Below are positions 7,850 to 15,078 of a stretch of DNA of 64,000 bases, piece after piece. The position numbers and the translations under genes are program-made. Below the pieces are notes generated by a model. That model searched no databases. It saw only the letters and a list, made by a program, of their open reading frames with translations, and was not told the origin of the DNA. Position 1 is the stretch's first letter. The number at the start of each line of letters is the position of its first letter. The DNA is from a virus. The stretch lies in the IMG/VR virus record IMGVR_UViG_3300035698_012898, positions 1 through 64,000 of that record; one strand, written 5' to 3'.

Positions 7850-9819
7850 CCTTGTTTCCTCCCGTGATTGCCATTGCCATCATCAAACCGATAGAACACA
7901 TTGCGCGTTACCGCGTCAACCATCCTTCGTATCCCAACCTCCATCGTGTCAGTACCAGATGCTACTACCACGTCAAAGAAGTAAGAGTTAGCCTGCTCTA
8001 CCGCAGCCAGCGCAGCCGCATCAGGTGACCCACCAAGAAGAACAAAGCCAAACAACCTGCATCCACGTGGCAAACCGTGCTCACGAATTTTCTGGATTGC
8101 CTGATAGGCACGAACAGCCCTCTCATCATAACTGTTGTTACAATGCCCACCCTGCAAGTATTGTTTAACCGCATCAGGACTAGGAGCATCACCCTGTCCA
8201 TCCGTCACGTAAAGCACATCCGCCATCTCAAAGTTGCCAACAAACTTATCCCGAAACAAACTAGGCAATCCCGTCAACGCCCTTACAAATGACGTACCCC
8301 CAGACGGCTGAAGGCCAAGACATTTACTAATCGCCTTGGCATATCGTGCCCTGCTAGCGTGCCTAGCCTGTGCCTCAAAGATCATCGCAGAATCACGACA
8401 TAACCCGGCAGTGAACGGCACAATAGCAAAGTCCCTACCACGACGCCTGGCATACTGCGCCATAGTCAGAGCGAACGCACCAGCAATTGCATGTCGTGTT
8501 ACCCTTTGCCCCCTAAACTTCGTCGTGGTCCCCATAGACCCGGACGTATCCACCAAGATTACAAACGGCCCATGTCCGCCATCGTCTACTGTCAACCGCT
8601 CCGCTTGTAGCAACGAAGCATCAACAAGACGGGCATAGTGCAGTACGTCCAACCCGTCATCGTCAGCAGCCAAAACGTACTCACTAGGCATCATCCTAAC
8701 ACGATCACCACCCAAGGTAACGCCTAGCATTTCACCATCACCATGCAAAGACGCTACCATAGCGTCCCCAACAATAGAATCCATTCGGCCTAAAATTGAC
8801 AAGACGGATGCATAAATGTCAGTAATACCGTCACCACGAATAAGCAACTCTGCCATCGCCTTAATAGAAGCCAACTCAGCAAGGTCGCCTTGTGGATCGA
8901 TATAAGTGTGCCCTATGCCTGTCCCTGTCAAATCACGCACCAGCTTATCAACTGTATCAACGCCTTGCTCCATGCCAGATGAATCCAACGCAGACCTTAA
9001 AGATCTAAAAGCGTCACCCAAATCCATTACAGGCAAAGAAACACTTTCCTGTTGCTGCTCGTCTACTGAACCCCCTTGTTGCTGGCCGCCTGGAGCATCC
9101 CCACTACCACCAGGCTCTTCACCGTCCTTCGCCTTAGCTTTATCCTTCTCTTCCTGTGCAGCTTCCTTACCAGCAGCGGCGCAGGCAGCAGCTAATCCAC
9201 CAGCAACCTTCTGTTTCTGATTCGTCATCTCTTCAAGAATCATAACAGCAGCAGCGGCAGCACGCGCAGGCTTACCCGCAACGGCAGAACGTATTGCCAA
9301 CCAACAATCACCTTCTTGTGCGCTTCGTAATAATCCAAGAGCAATAGGTGACCGTGGGTTAGGGTCCTCTACCATTTCCCGCATTAACAAAGAGCGGTAC
9401 AAATCACCAAACACTGTGTCCACACAAGCCTTCCCATTATAAACAACATCACGTACAAGTAAGTTGGCTTTCTCTTGCCTCTCCAGAGAAGGCATCCCAT
9501 AATAAACAGGCCACCCTTTGAGCACCCCCTTTAGGACACCTTTGGTCACATGCTTATATAGCGCGTCCAGCGTGCCTGCTAAAGAATCTCCTCGATGCAA
9601 AGCACGAACCAAAAACCTGTCAAAATGACTTGGCTCCTGAAGATACGGTGACCGAACATTATACTCTGCTACCGACAACATCCTATGCGCCGAAACCGCT
9701 ACACCTGAAAGAGACTCGGAAACATGCACCCCAGGCAACCTGTAAGCAGATGCCGCCTGTGCATCTTGCCCTCGTGGTAGCTTCTTAAACGGTACGATAG
9801 CCCGGCTTTTAGATAGCAT
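7846..9819 (-). CDS. CobT/ViaA-like protein with C-terminal VWA domain
   Basis: 657 residues; the start overlaps the AAA+ gene by 11 bases and follows GGAGGG. Residues 420-640 form a von Willebrand A domain with the MIDAS motif DTSGS (424-428) and a later VTDGQGD. Residues 200-265 are a charged, Gln/Gly-rich linker as in CobT. In bacteria such proteins pair with MoxR, CobS or RavA ATPases to insert metals or remodel proteins. The phage pair probably acts as a chaperone-like machine on an unknown client. Confidence 0.85.
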   Translation of the reverse strand: MLSKSRAIVPFKKLPRGQDAQAASAYRLPGVHVSESLSGVAVSAHRMLSVAEYNVRSPYLQEPSHFDRFLVRALHRGDSLAGTLDALYKHVTKGVLKGVLKGWPVYYGMPSLERQEKANLLVRDVVYNGKACVDTVFGDLYRSLLMREMVEDPNPRSPIALGLLRSAQEGDCWLAIRSAVAGKPARAAAAAVMILEEMTNQKQKVAGGLAAACAAAGKEAAQEEKDKAKAKDGEEPGGSGDAPGGQQQGGSVDEQQQESVSLPVMDLGDAFRSLRSALDSSGMEQGVDTVDKLVRDLTGTGIGHTYIDPQGDLAELASIKAMAELLIRGDGITDIYASVLSILGRMDSIVGDAMVASLHGDGEMLGVTLGGDRVRMMPSEYVLAADDDGLDVLHYARLVDASLLQAERLTVDDGGHGPFVILVDTSGSMGTTTKFRGQRVTRHAIAGAFALTMAQYARRRGRDFAIVPFTAGLCRDSAMIFEAQARHASRARYAKAISKCLGLQPSGGTSFVRALTGLPSLFRDKFVGNFEMADVLYVTDGQGDAPSPDAVKQYLQGGHCNNSYDERAVRAYQAIQKIREHGLPRGCRLFGFVLLGGSPDAAALAAVEQANSYFFDVVVASGTDTMEVGIRRMVDAVTRNVFYRFDDGNGNHGRKQG

Positions 9820-11053
9820 CCTGATCCCTCCCCTGCTGCGATTCTGCCTTAAACAGCAAGTCCTCCGCCTGGTCTACCAAAGATGACACCCGATCACGCG
9901 CCTCCCCAGCAGACACGCGGTCTACAATCTCACCAAGCGTTACGAGCGCGTTAGACAATAAAGTACCACGCTCGTCACCCGAAGCCTTCTCAGCGGCACT
10001 GAAAATCTCTTCAGCTTCCTCCACAGCAGAAACCTCTGCCTCGACAATCGTCTGCGTCGAATAGACAGCTAACATCTCCTCCACCACCGAAGCATGTTCC
10101 GCAGCCTCCCAGAGCACGTATTTCAAAGCGGCAAAGTCAACCGTGTCAGCTACGGATACACCACGCAACCATGCCGATGCACGGATTATGTTCTCCGCAT
10201 GTTTCCAACGCCGCATGCTCAACACAATTTCCTTCTCAACCATGCTTGTACGTAGCTCGAATAGCTTGTCTAACAAAGCTGACGTAATCTCCACCCGCGC
10301 CGCGTCTTGAATCGCCTTGCGAACATCCTCAATACCTAACAACGGCTTCTCCATACTTGGAGAAAACTCTGGTGCCTGCATCATCTTCACGAACATCAGA
10401 CGATCCCCCAACGGCAAATACTTTACCTCCATCCGCATAAGCAAGCGGTCATAGAACGGAGAGTCCTCATCCCTGTACGGAAATGTATTCGAGTCGCAAA
10501 ACAATGACAACAACGGCACAGACAACCGTTGCCCCCCATTGTCAATATACCGCTCGTTAATAAGCGTATGCAAAGCAGCACGAGTCGCACCATTAGCGCG
10601 AAACACTTCCCCGATAAAGGCAAATGGTGCTTCTGGTAGTAGACTCGTTACACTCCGCACCCATCGATCATCCTCACGCAATGCCTTCAGAGAATACTGT
10701 CCGAGCAACACTTCTGGCGTAGTCGTTTTGTCCAAGTTCGCATGAAACGTCTCGTCACCTACACCAAGCAAATGCGTGTACAGGTTAATGGCTAACGTCT
10801 TGCCACAACCCCACCTTCCAACAAACAAGACATGCTCACGTGCTAACGTAGCAAGCACCATCACATCAATCATACCTGCTTGCCCAACCAAATACTTCTG
10901 GGCCGTCTCACGAAGCCCCAAGAATCCCGCTACGATCCGCTTACGTTCTTTGGCCGGCAAGACACCGTTGCTCGATGCCTTTTCTTCCTTGGTAAGGTCC
11001 TCCTCCTGGCCCAAACCGGCTTGGGCCGTCACGCCGCCCTTCACCTTTTTCAT
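9809..11053 (-). CDS. MoxR/CobS-like AAA+ ATPase
   Basis: 414 residues; AGGAGG eight bases before ATG 11053. Walker A is GRWGCGKT (79-86). The Walker B region reads FAFIGEVFRAN where MoxR proteins have a FLDEIFKAN-like sequence: the Glu is kept but the Asp is Gly. Sensor 1 reads FCDSNTFP. The C-terminal helical domain is complete, so the protein looks intact despite the odd Walker B. Partner of the VWA protein encoded directly downstream. Its leader matches, with two mismatches in 30 bases, the leader of the gene at 11716. Confidence 0.85.
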   Translation of the reverse strand: MKKVKGGVTAQAGLGQEEDLTKEEKASSNGVLPAKERKRIVAGFLGLRETAQKYLVGQAGMIDVMVLATLAREHVLFVGRWGCGKTLAINLYTHLLGVGDETFHANLDKTTTPEVLLGQYSLKALREDDRWVRSVTSLLPEAPFAFIGEVFRANGATRAALHTLINERYIDNGGQRLSVPLLSLFCDSNTFPYRDEDSPFYDRLLMRMEVKYLPLGDRLMFVKMMQAPEFSPSMEKPLLGIEDVRKAIQDAARVEITSALLDKLFELRTSMVEKEIVLSMRRWKHAENIIRASAWLRGVSVADTVDFAALKYVLWEAAEHASVVEEMLAVYSTQTIVEAEVSAVEEAEEIFSAAEKASGDERGTLLSNALVTLGEIVDRVSAGEARDRVSSLVDQAEDLLFKAESQQGRDQDAI

Positions 11054-11075
11054 CCTGCTTTCCTCCTACGTTTGT
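11046..11075 (-). repeat. Repeated translation leader, copy 1
   Basis: Thirty bases covering the ribosome binding site and first codons of the MoxR gene recur at 11990-12019 with two mismatches (AGGAGGAAAG core, then AGGATGAAAAA). Probably a duplicated leader that gives matched expression of the two genes. Confidence 0.7.
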
Positions 11076-11081
11076 GCTACG

Positions 11082-11348
11082 TTAACCTACGTTCATCTGA
11101 CACGGGACTACGCGCCAACCTTGTCGCCGAAGTGCCTTACGTTGTTGTTCTCGATCCCAAACGGCCCGCTCACGTATTGCAAGTTCAGCATATATAAGAC
11201 GTGTCCAACATTCTTGGACAGTTTTTGCCGTCTTGTTAACTGCAACGTAGTCCCTCCTAACACCATAGTCATTTCGGCATGCCCACCTTTGAACTGGAAC
11301 AAATCGTCCACGAACAATCCCGTCAGCATCTCGTTTACCCAATTGCAT
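11082..11348 (-). CDS. Small hypothetical protein
   Basis: 88 residues from ATG 11348, seven bases after GGAGG. An alternative frame of similar length (11108-11383) lacks such a site. Basic and Arg-rich, with a Tyr/Trp-containing centre. No family recognised. It sits directly upstream of the MoxR gene, probably on the same transcript. Confidence 0.65.
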   Translation of the reverse strand: MQLGKRDADGIVRGRFVPVQRWACRNDYGVRRDYVAVNKTAKTVQECWTRLIYAELAIRERAVWDREQQRKALRRQGWRVVPCQMNVG

Positions 11349-11383
11349 AACATATCCTCCCACATTTGTATCTCCACTAGCAC

Positions 11384-11473
11384 CTACGGACGCCCCCAGA
11401 CTATCCAGGGGCTACCGTTGAGGCTAAGAAGTAAGCTGCATCCTTCTCCCGAAGGCACCGTTACAGTTGTCAT
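11384..11473 (-). CDS. Possible 29-residue small protein
   Basis: ATG 11473 follows GAGG with eight bases spacing and is open for 29 codons (MTTVTVPSGEGCSLLLSLNG...), ending 35 bases before the next start. Composition is protein-like but the ORF is very short and function is unknown. Confidence 0.4.
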   Translation of the reverse strand: MTTVTVPSGEGCSLLLSLNGSPWIVWGRP

Positions 11474-11537
11474 TACAACTTCCTCAATAAGCCGTACGTC
11501 TCATATTAAACGTGGCTGCCAACTGTCTAGGCACTGA

Positions 11538-11681
11538 TCACTTTGCCATCTTCAGAGGACAGCCCATCGTACCCGCTATCGCGTAATCGTACAGGCCATG
11601 GCCCTCTCCAGCCGCGTCTTGTAGAACGCCCATGACAGCCTGCTCTATGTCCTTGTTGAGCGCTATGGTATGCTTGCCCAT
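11538..11681 (-). CDS. 47-residue small protein
   Basis: ATG 11681 lies eight bases after AGGAGG. The frame MGKHTIALNKDIEQAVMGVL... runs 47 codons to TGA. The strong ribosome binding site and tight fit between neighbours support it over a longer frame starting at 11715, which has no such site. Function unknown. Confidence 0.6.
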   Translation of the reverse strand: MGKHTIALNKDIEQAVMGVLQDAAGEGHGLYDYAIAGTMGCPLKMAK

Positions 11682-11715
11682 GTCTCCGTCCTCCTGTGCC
11701 CTTGTTTATCGCCAC

Positions 11716-11997
11716 TCAGTACGTTACACGCGCCGTGTTGAACACCTCGACCAGCCTGGGCACCAGAACCCGCGTGAGTATGCGGGCCCGTGTCCGTGCC
11801 TCGTTCAACCCGATAGCTGACTTGCGTAACAAAGCCCGCTCACGAACGATGAACTGCTTCGCAGCCTTGCGGTTAGCGAACCGCTGACAGTACGTGCTAC
11901 CAGACGGAGACACCACTGCAAACGACCACCGATTGTGTGCTACCTCGTGACCCTGTACAAGCCACCCTTTGAACTGGCGCTCACTTGTCTTTTTCAT
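11716..11997 (-). CDS. Small basic hypothetical protein
   Basis: 93 residues with a strong AGGAGG before ATG 11997. Features a VVSPSGSTYCQRFANRKAAKQF segment and a basic helical C-terminus. No family recognised. The leader is a near copy of the one in front of the MoxR gene, suggesting co-regulation. Confidence 0.75.
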   Translation of the reverse strand: MKKTSERQFKGWLVQGHEVAHNRWSFAVVSPSGSTYCQRFANRKAAKQFIVRERALLRKSAIGLNEARTRARILTRVLVPRLVEVFNTARVTY

Positions 11998-12019
11998 CCT
12001 ACTTTCCTCCTGCGTTTGT
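11990..12019 (-). repeat. Repeated translation leader, copy 2
   Basis: Second copy of the 30-base leader at 11046-11075, covering AGGAGG and the MKK start of the 93-residue protein gene; two mismatches between the copies. Confidence 0.7.
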
Positions 12020-12036
12020 TTGCTTCTGTTCCGACT

Positions 12037-12345
12037 CTAGCGGTCGCCCCATCCAAGCAAGTCAGAAATCACACCGGGCAGATAGCCGATCTGTGTGCCT
12101 TCACTCAAGTACAAGATGTCCGGTTCGTCGCCGTCCTTGAACTCGAACTTCGGCGAACCTTGCTCACTTTCCCATTCTCGTGCATGCGCATTCCGCGCTG
12201 CCTCTTTACGAGCATCTTCATCAACAAGGATAACCTCGTTGATACTATACTCCATTGCCCAACGCGGCTGCATTGCAAGCCGAACCTTAACGTCATCGTC
12301 TAGGCCGTCAAGCTCTTGCCGAAGGCCACCTACCGTGATACTCAT
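12037..12345 (-). CDS. Conserved-looking small acidic phage protein
   Basis: 102 residues; AGGAG precedes ATG 12345. Starts MSITVGGLRQELDGLDDDVKVRLAMQ and ends with YLSEGTQIGYLPGVISDLLGW. From memory this layout, an N-terminal ELdgldpda-VRLA and a C-terminal EG-QiGYLP--ia--LGW, matches a widespread family of small phage and actinobacterial proteins of unknown function. Probably cytoplasmic. Confidence 0.75.
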   Translation of the reverse strand: MSITVGGLRQELDGLDDDVKVRLAMQPRWAMEYSINEVILVDEDARKEAARNAHAREWESEQGSPKFEFKDGDEPDILYLSEGTQIGYLPGVISDLLGWGDR

Positions 12346-12366
12346 TGTTCTTTCTCCTGTGTTTGC

Positions 12367-12391
12367 CGTTCTTTCTTGTAGTCATTTTATG
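12367..12391. repeat. 25-bp perfect inverted repeat, left arm
   Basis: Exact reverse complement of 12688-12712, with 296 bases between the arms. It overlaps the stop codon of the short ORF at 12382-12483 and lies 22 bases outside the start codon of the 102-residue protein. A match this long cannot reasonably be chance. Confidence 0.9.
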
Positions 12392-12483
12392 AACGGAATC
12401 TCACCGTTGTCAGGCATGGCCCATTTAAAAGCGCCCCACTGATTTCCCGCAGCGACGGGGTTCCATACAAAAGCAGATTCCAT
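12382..12483 (-). CDS. Possible 33-residue protein or 3' end of a frameshifted gene
   Basis: From ATG 12483, MESAFVWNPVAAGNQWGAFK... to a TGA inside the left inverted-repeat arm. GAGG lies about 13 bases upstream of the ATG (10 for a GTG just before it). The frame is protein-like and remains open upstream to about 12566 without a good start. A different frame (12525-12626, beginning MSDGRDGKRLPNLV) also looks coding. Together they could be one gene of about 80 residues broken by a one-base shift. Function unknown. Confidence 0.35.
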   Translation of the reverse strand: MESAFVWNPVAAGNQWGAFKWAMPDNGEIPFIK

Positions 12484-12687
12484 CACTAGAATCTGACCCT
12501 CTTTTCGGGCTACCGACTCAGGGATTATTGCGCATGGGGACTTGTATGCGCGGACTCTCGATTAAGACGTTCTAGGGGCCCTGTCACCAGATTAGGCAGG
12601 CGTTTGCCGTCACGGCCATCGCTCATACTTCGAGGCGCGGCCACCGGCGGTACCTGCTGTACCCTGTCTCTTTCCTCTGACAGTCTA

Positions 12688-12712
12688 CATAAAATGACTA
12701 CAAGAAAGAACG
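12688..12712. repeat. 25-bp perfect inverted repeat, right arm
   Basis: Exact reverse complement of 12367-12391. In a minus-strand transcript the two arms could pair into an uninterrupted 25-bp helix closing a 296-base loop. As DNA they could be terminal repeats of a small element or of an invertible segment. Confidence 0.9.
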
Positions 12713-13634
12713 AACAATGTCTTCCTCTCGACACCCTATCCAAACCAAACAAGGCGTCTAGGGGAAGACGTTGCTTAGTAGGACCAAAGTCCGTTCACCA
12801 ACGCCCTTCCTCGCGCTATTTCTACACGTTCATTCGCGTGAGCTTGCACCGTTGATGCATCCCAAAGATTGTTGTCCATCGCCGTACCGCTTGACCGGGC
12901 TCCATCTATCCGATGTGCCCTGTCCTGCCGCTACGTTCTACATGCTCACCGATTCTCGGCGACCGATTACCACACTGGGTGACCCCGTTACGCTGTCTGC
13001 CTCTGGTACTCGACGTACACTATGGGCTGCCACGTTTTTTGCAGTAGGTTTGGTGTCGTTCACCGGAAGCTGTCTGGGCTGTTGGCACTCGACGCGCGCT
13101 TATCCCTGCCACTTCCGTCCTCCAAACCGCGTCCCGAACTTCATTCCCGCTCTGGGCACCCGACTGGATTGCGCTGTAACCTTTCTACTGCTTCGAGGTA
13201 GGTCGTCCGCCAGACGTTAATGCAACTCCATCTATCAGATGTGTTGCATCTTAATAGCCCGACGATTCTCCGAGGGCTGTCTGACCGATGTGGTCTGCCG
13301 TCCTCGTTCTTGAGCACGCAACGATGACTGGCTCCTATAGCCTCGTCATCTTCTGCGAACCGCGTCCGCTTTGTTTCCCTATGCTTTGCAGCCCCGTTTG
13401 GGAGCCTGCGCCGCTACCAGCCTGCCGTGTCCTGTAAGGAGCGGAGATGCTAACCTTACCCGGCCTCTTTGACAAGCCTTCTCGCTGATTCATATGTCAA
13501 TACGTTGTCGCTTGCTAGCGACCCTATCGTCGGCGGAGTACCGTCCTTCGCCCCACCGACCGCTTCAATTGTCTTGGCCTGCCTTGTCAAGTGCCGTGGG
13601 CCAAACCGGCACGACCGCCCGAAGGCGGTTTCGG
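12690..13634 (-). ncRNA. Candidate large structured non-coding RNA (about 0.9 kb)
   Basis: The longest stretch without a convincing gene; its boundaries are approximate. Minus-strand hairpins: ACCGCC-TTCG-GGCGGT with a cUUCGg loop (13629-13614); GTGCCG/CGGCAC (13612-13591); a 10-bp stem 13560-13551 with 13538-13529 that needs two G-U pairs valid only on the minus strand; GTCGCT-AGCA-AGCGAC (13522-13507); GATGAC/GTCATC with inner GGCT/AGCC (13350-13323); and a 16-base module repeated at 13248-13221 and 12920-12897, closed by different but complementary stems. It lies downstream of a strong promoter. Large ornate phage RNAs such as GOLLD and ROOL are the nearest known idea; I cannot assign a family. 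Confidence 0.5.
13447..13475 (-). promoter_or_regulatory. Possible sigma70-type promoter inside the RNA region
   Basis: TTGTCA (13475-13470), 17 bases, TAGCAT (13452-13447) on the minus strand. The -35 box is good and the -10 box fair. If active it would give an RNA starting near 13440 and exclude the first four hairpins. Confidence 0.3.
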
Positions 13635-13871
13635 CTACGTCGTATATAGAACATACCATTCATTGTTATGCACACGAACCTGATACGTGCCGTCACCATG
13701 ATCACGTAGCCGCGCAAAGTCAAACCGAAGCCAGATCGCCTTTGCTGCATCACTTGGACAGTCCTCCCCGCGGAAGCAATTGCTAAGCGTATACGCAATA
13801 CACCGAGTGACCGATCCGAAAACCTCGTCAATCTTCTTTGTCCTATTTTTCGCTATCGTTCTTACCTTCAT
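13635..13871 (-). CDS. Small hypothetical protein
   Basis: 78 residues from ATG 13871, eight bases after AGGAGG. Basic N-terminus (MKVRTIAKNRTKKIDEVFG) and a C-terminus DGTYQVRVHNNEWYVLYTT. First gene after the strong promoter at 13921-13949 and directly upstream of the candidate RNA. No family recognised. Confidence 0.75.
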   Translation of the reverse strand: MKVRTIAKNRTKKIDEVFGSVTRCIAYTLSNCFRGEDCPSDAAKAIWLRFDFARLRDHGDGTYQVRVHNNEWYVLYTT

Positions 13872-13920
13872 CGTCTTGTCCTCCTGTTTGTCCCGCCGTT
13901 CCTCGTTCAACTCTGATCGA

Positions 13921-13949
13921 AGTATAGCAAAAAAAACGTCAAAAGTCAA
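13921..13949 (-). promoter_or_regulatory. Strong sigma70-type promoter
   Basis: TTGACT (13949-13944), exactly 17 bases, TATACT (13926-13921): five of six matches in each box, in an A/T-rich tract. Start of transcription would be near 13914, giving a leader of about 43 bases before ATG 13871. It should drive the 78-residue gene, the candidate RNA and possibly the MoxR operon. Confidence 0.8.
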
Positions 13950-14025
13950 GTCTTTTTTTCATCTTATATAACCTCTTTAGTATCAAGGACTTACAAGGCA
14001 GCATGCAACCAGACTCCCCCCTTTT

Positions 14026-15078
14026 TCACGTCAATGCCAGCCGTTTAGCCGCGCGAATGACATTAAAAAGAACGTCCCTAGGACTCCCTCCAAGGTAAGT
14101 ATTTTCCGCAGCGTCATTTATAAGAGGGGTCCATGGCCGTGACAGCAAGACGTTTGCACATCCCGCGTCCACAAGACTCCTTGCTACCATCTCCGCTGCT
14201 TCATCCGCACCATAATCCAACGCCACAATTATCCTTGTAAACCTTTGCGTCAACGTCCGCGCTTGAGCACCAGATACCGTACTCCCCAGCAGCGCCACTG
14301 CCATACCGGGCAGAGCAAGCACATCCATCGGACCCTCGACCAGCACGATTAACTTCCGCACAGGATGCACAGCATGCAGCCCATACACCGTCCCGCCTTT
14401 GCCAACACCAGGAGCATGATAACTCTTTGTCGGATACCCTTTACGCGTGCCTTTGAAGTCCGTAGTGCGCGTTGTCCAATGTACGAGCCGATCATCCTTG
14501 TATTCTGGAAACACAATGTGACCTTGGTAACGATCACCAATAGGCTTCCGTTCTACAAACAAAAGCCCATACTGTTGATAATGGGCGGGACCGAAGCCCC
14601 GCCCATGGAGATAGCGACGACCTTCCATTGCAGAAGGTGACGCGATGGGAACACATCCAAGAGGCAACAACACAGTTGGTTGTTCACCTTTCATTGGCAA
14701 AGCCGCCTTCAGAAGAAGACGCATACCACTTTCTAATGGACGATGATCATCTACCCATAGCTTAGCATACTGTCCTTGTCCAGATACTAACTCTGACGCA
14801 CGTTTAATAGCATCGTCTCTCGTAAGCTGTTCCAAGTCCATCAGCAAGCCGACAAGATTCCTCGCATATCCGCAACTGAAACAGTGCACCACTGCTTTCC
14901 GCACATTAAAGTATAAATGCCCAAGCGTCCCGCAAGAAGGGCAATCCGAAATCATTTCATCAGGATTCCCGGATGATACTGCACCAAGTGTCTCCTCACC
15001 AAAGTCTATCATGCAATCTGTAGCAACCCCCATAGGCGTTCCACCAATATACATATCCGCATCGCCTACAAAGCTCAT
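14026..15078 (-). CDS. DNA primase (CHC2 zinc finger plus TOPRIM)
   Basis: 350 residues from ATG 15078, which overlaps the helicase stop as ATGA and follows GGGAGG by nine bases. The N-terminal zinc-binding motif (CPSCG...HCFSCG) binds template DNA. A TOPRIM domain shows VLVEGPMDVLALP (catalytic Glu) and VALDYGADEAA (acidic pair). No helicase domain is fused; that function is in the upstream neighbour. Together they would prime lagging-strand synthesis for the PolA-type polymerase. Confidence 0.9.
   Translation of the reverse strand: MSFVGDADMYIGGTPMGVATDCMIDFGEETLGAVSSGNPDEMISDCPSCGTLGHLYFNVRKAVVHCFSCGYARNLVGLLMDLEQLTRDDAIKRASELVSGQGQYAKLWVDDHRPLESGMRLLLKAALPMKGEQPTVLLPLGCVPIASPSAMEGRRYLHGRGFGPAHYQQYGLLFVERKPIGDRYQGHIVFPEYKDDRLVHWTTRTTDFKGTRKGYPTKSYHAPGVGKGGTVYGLHAVHPVRKLIVLVEGPMDVLALPGMAVALLGSTVSGAQARTLTQRFTRIIVALDYGADEAAEMVARSLVDAGCANVLLSRPWTPLINDAAENTYLGGSPRDVLFNVIRAAKRLALT

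Noticed and set aside
6840-7991. 383-codon open frame on the plus strand
   Set aside because: It is the mirror of three well-supported minus-strand genes with ribosome binding sites and overlaps; its translation is rich in Ser, Arg and Cys with no domain.
11527-11715. Longer frame (MAINKGTGG...) overlapping the 47-residue gene
   Set aside because: The AGGAGG site is inside this frame and points to the other frame's ATG at 11681.
12771-13220. 149-codon plus-strand frame in the RNA region
   Set aside because: No ribosome binding site, no domain, strand opposite to all other genes, composition rich in Ser, Arg, Cys and Pro.
13456-13659. 67-codon minus-strand frame starting inside the 78-residue gene
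   Set aside because: It has no ribosome binding site and overlaps four consecutive perfect hairpins. Its translation is somewhat protein-like, so it stays a weak alternative to the 5' part of the RNA.
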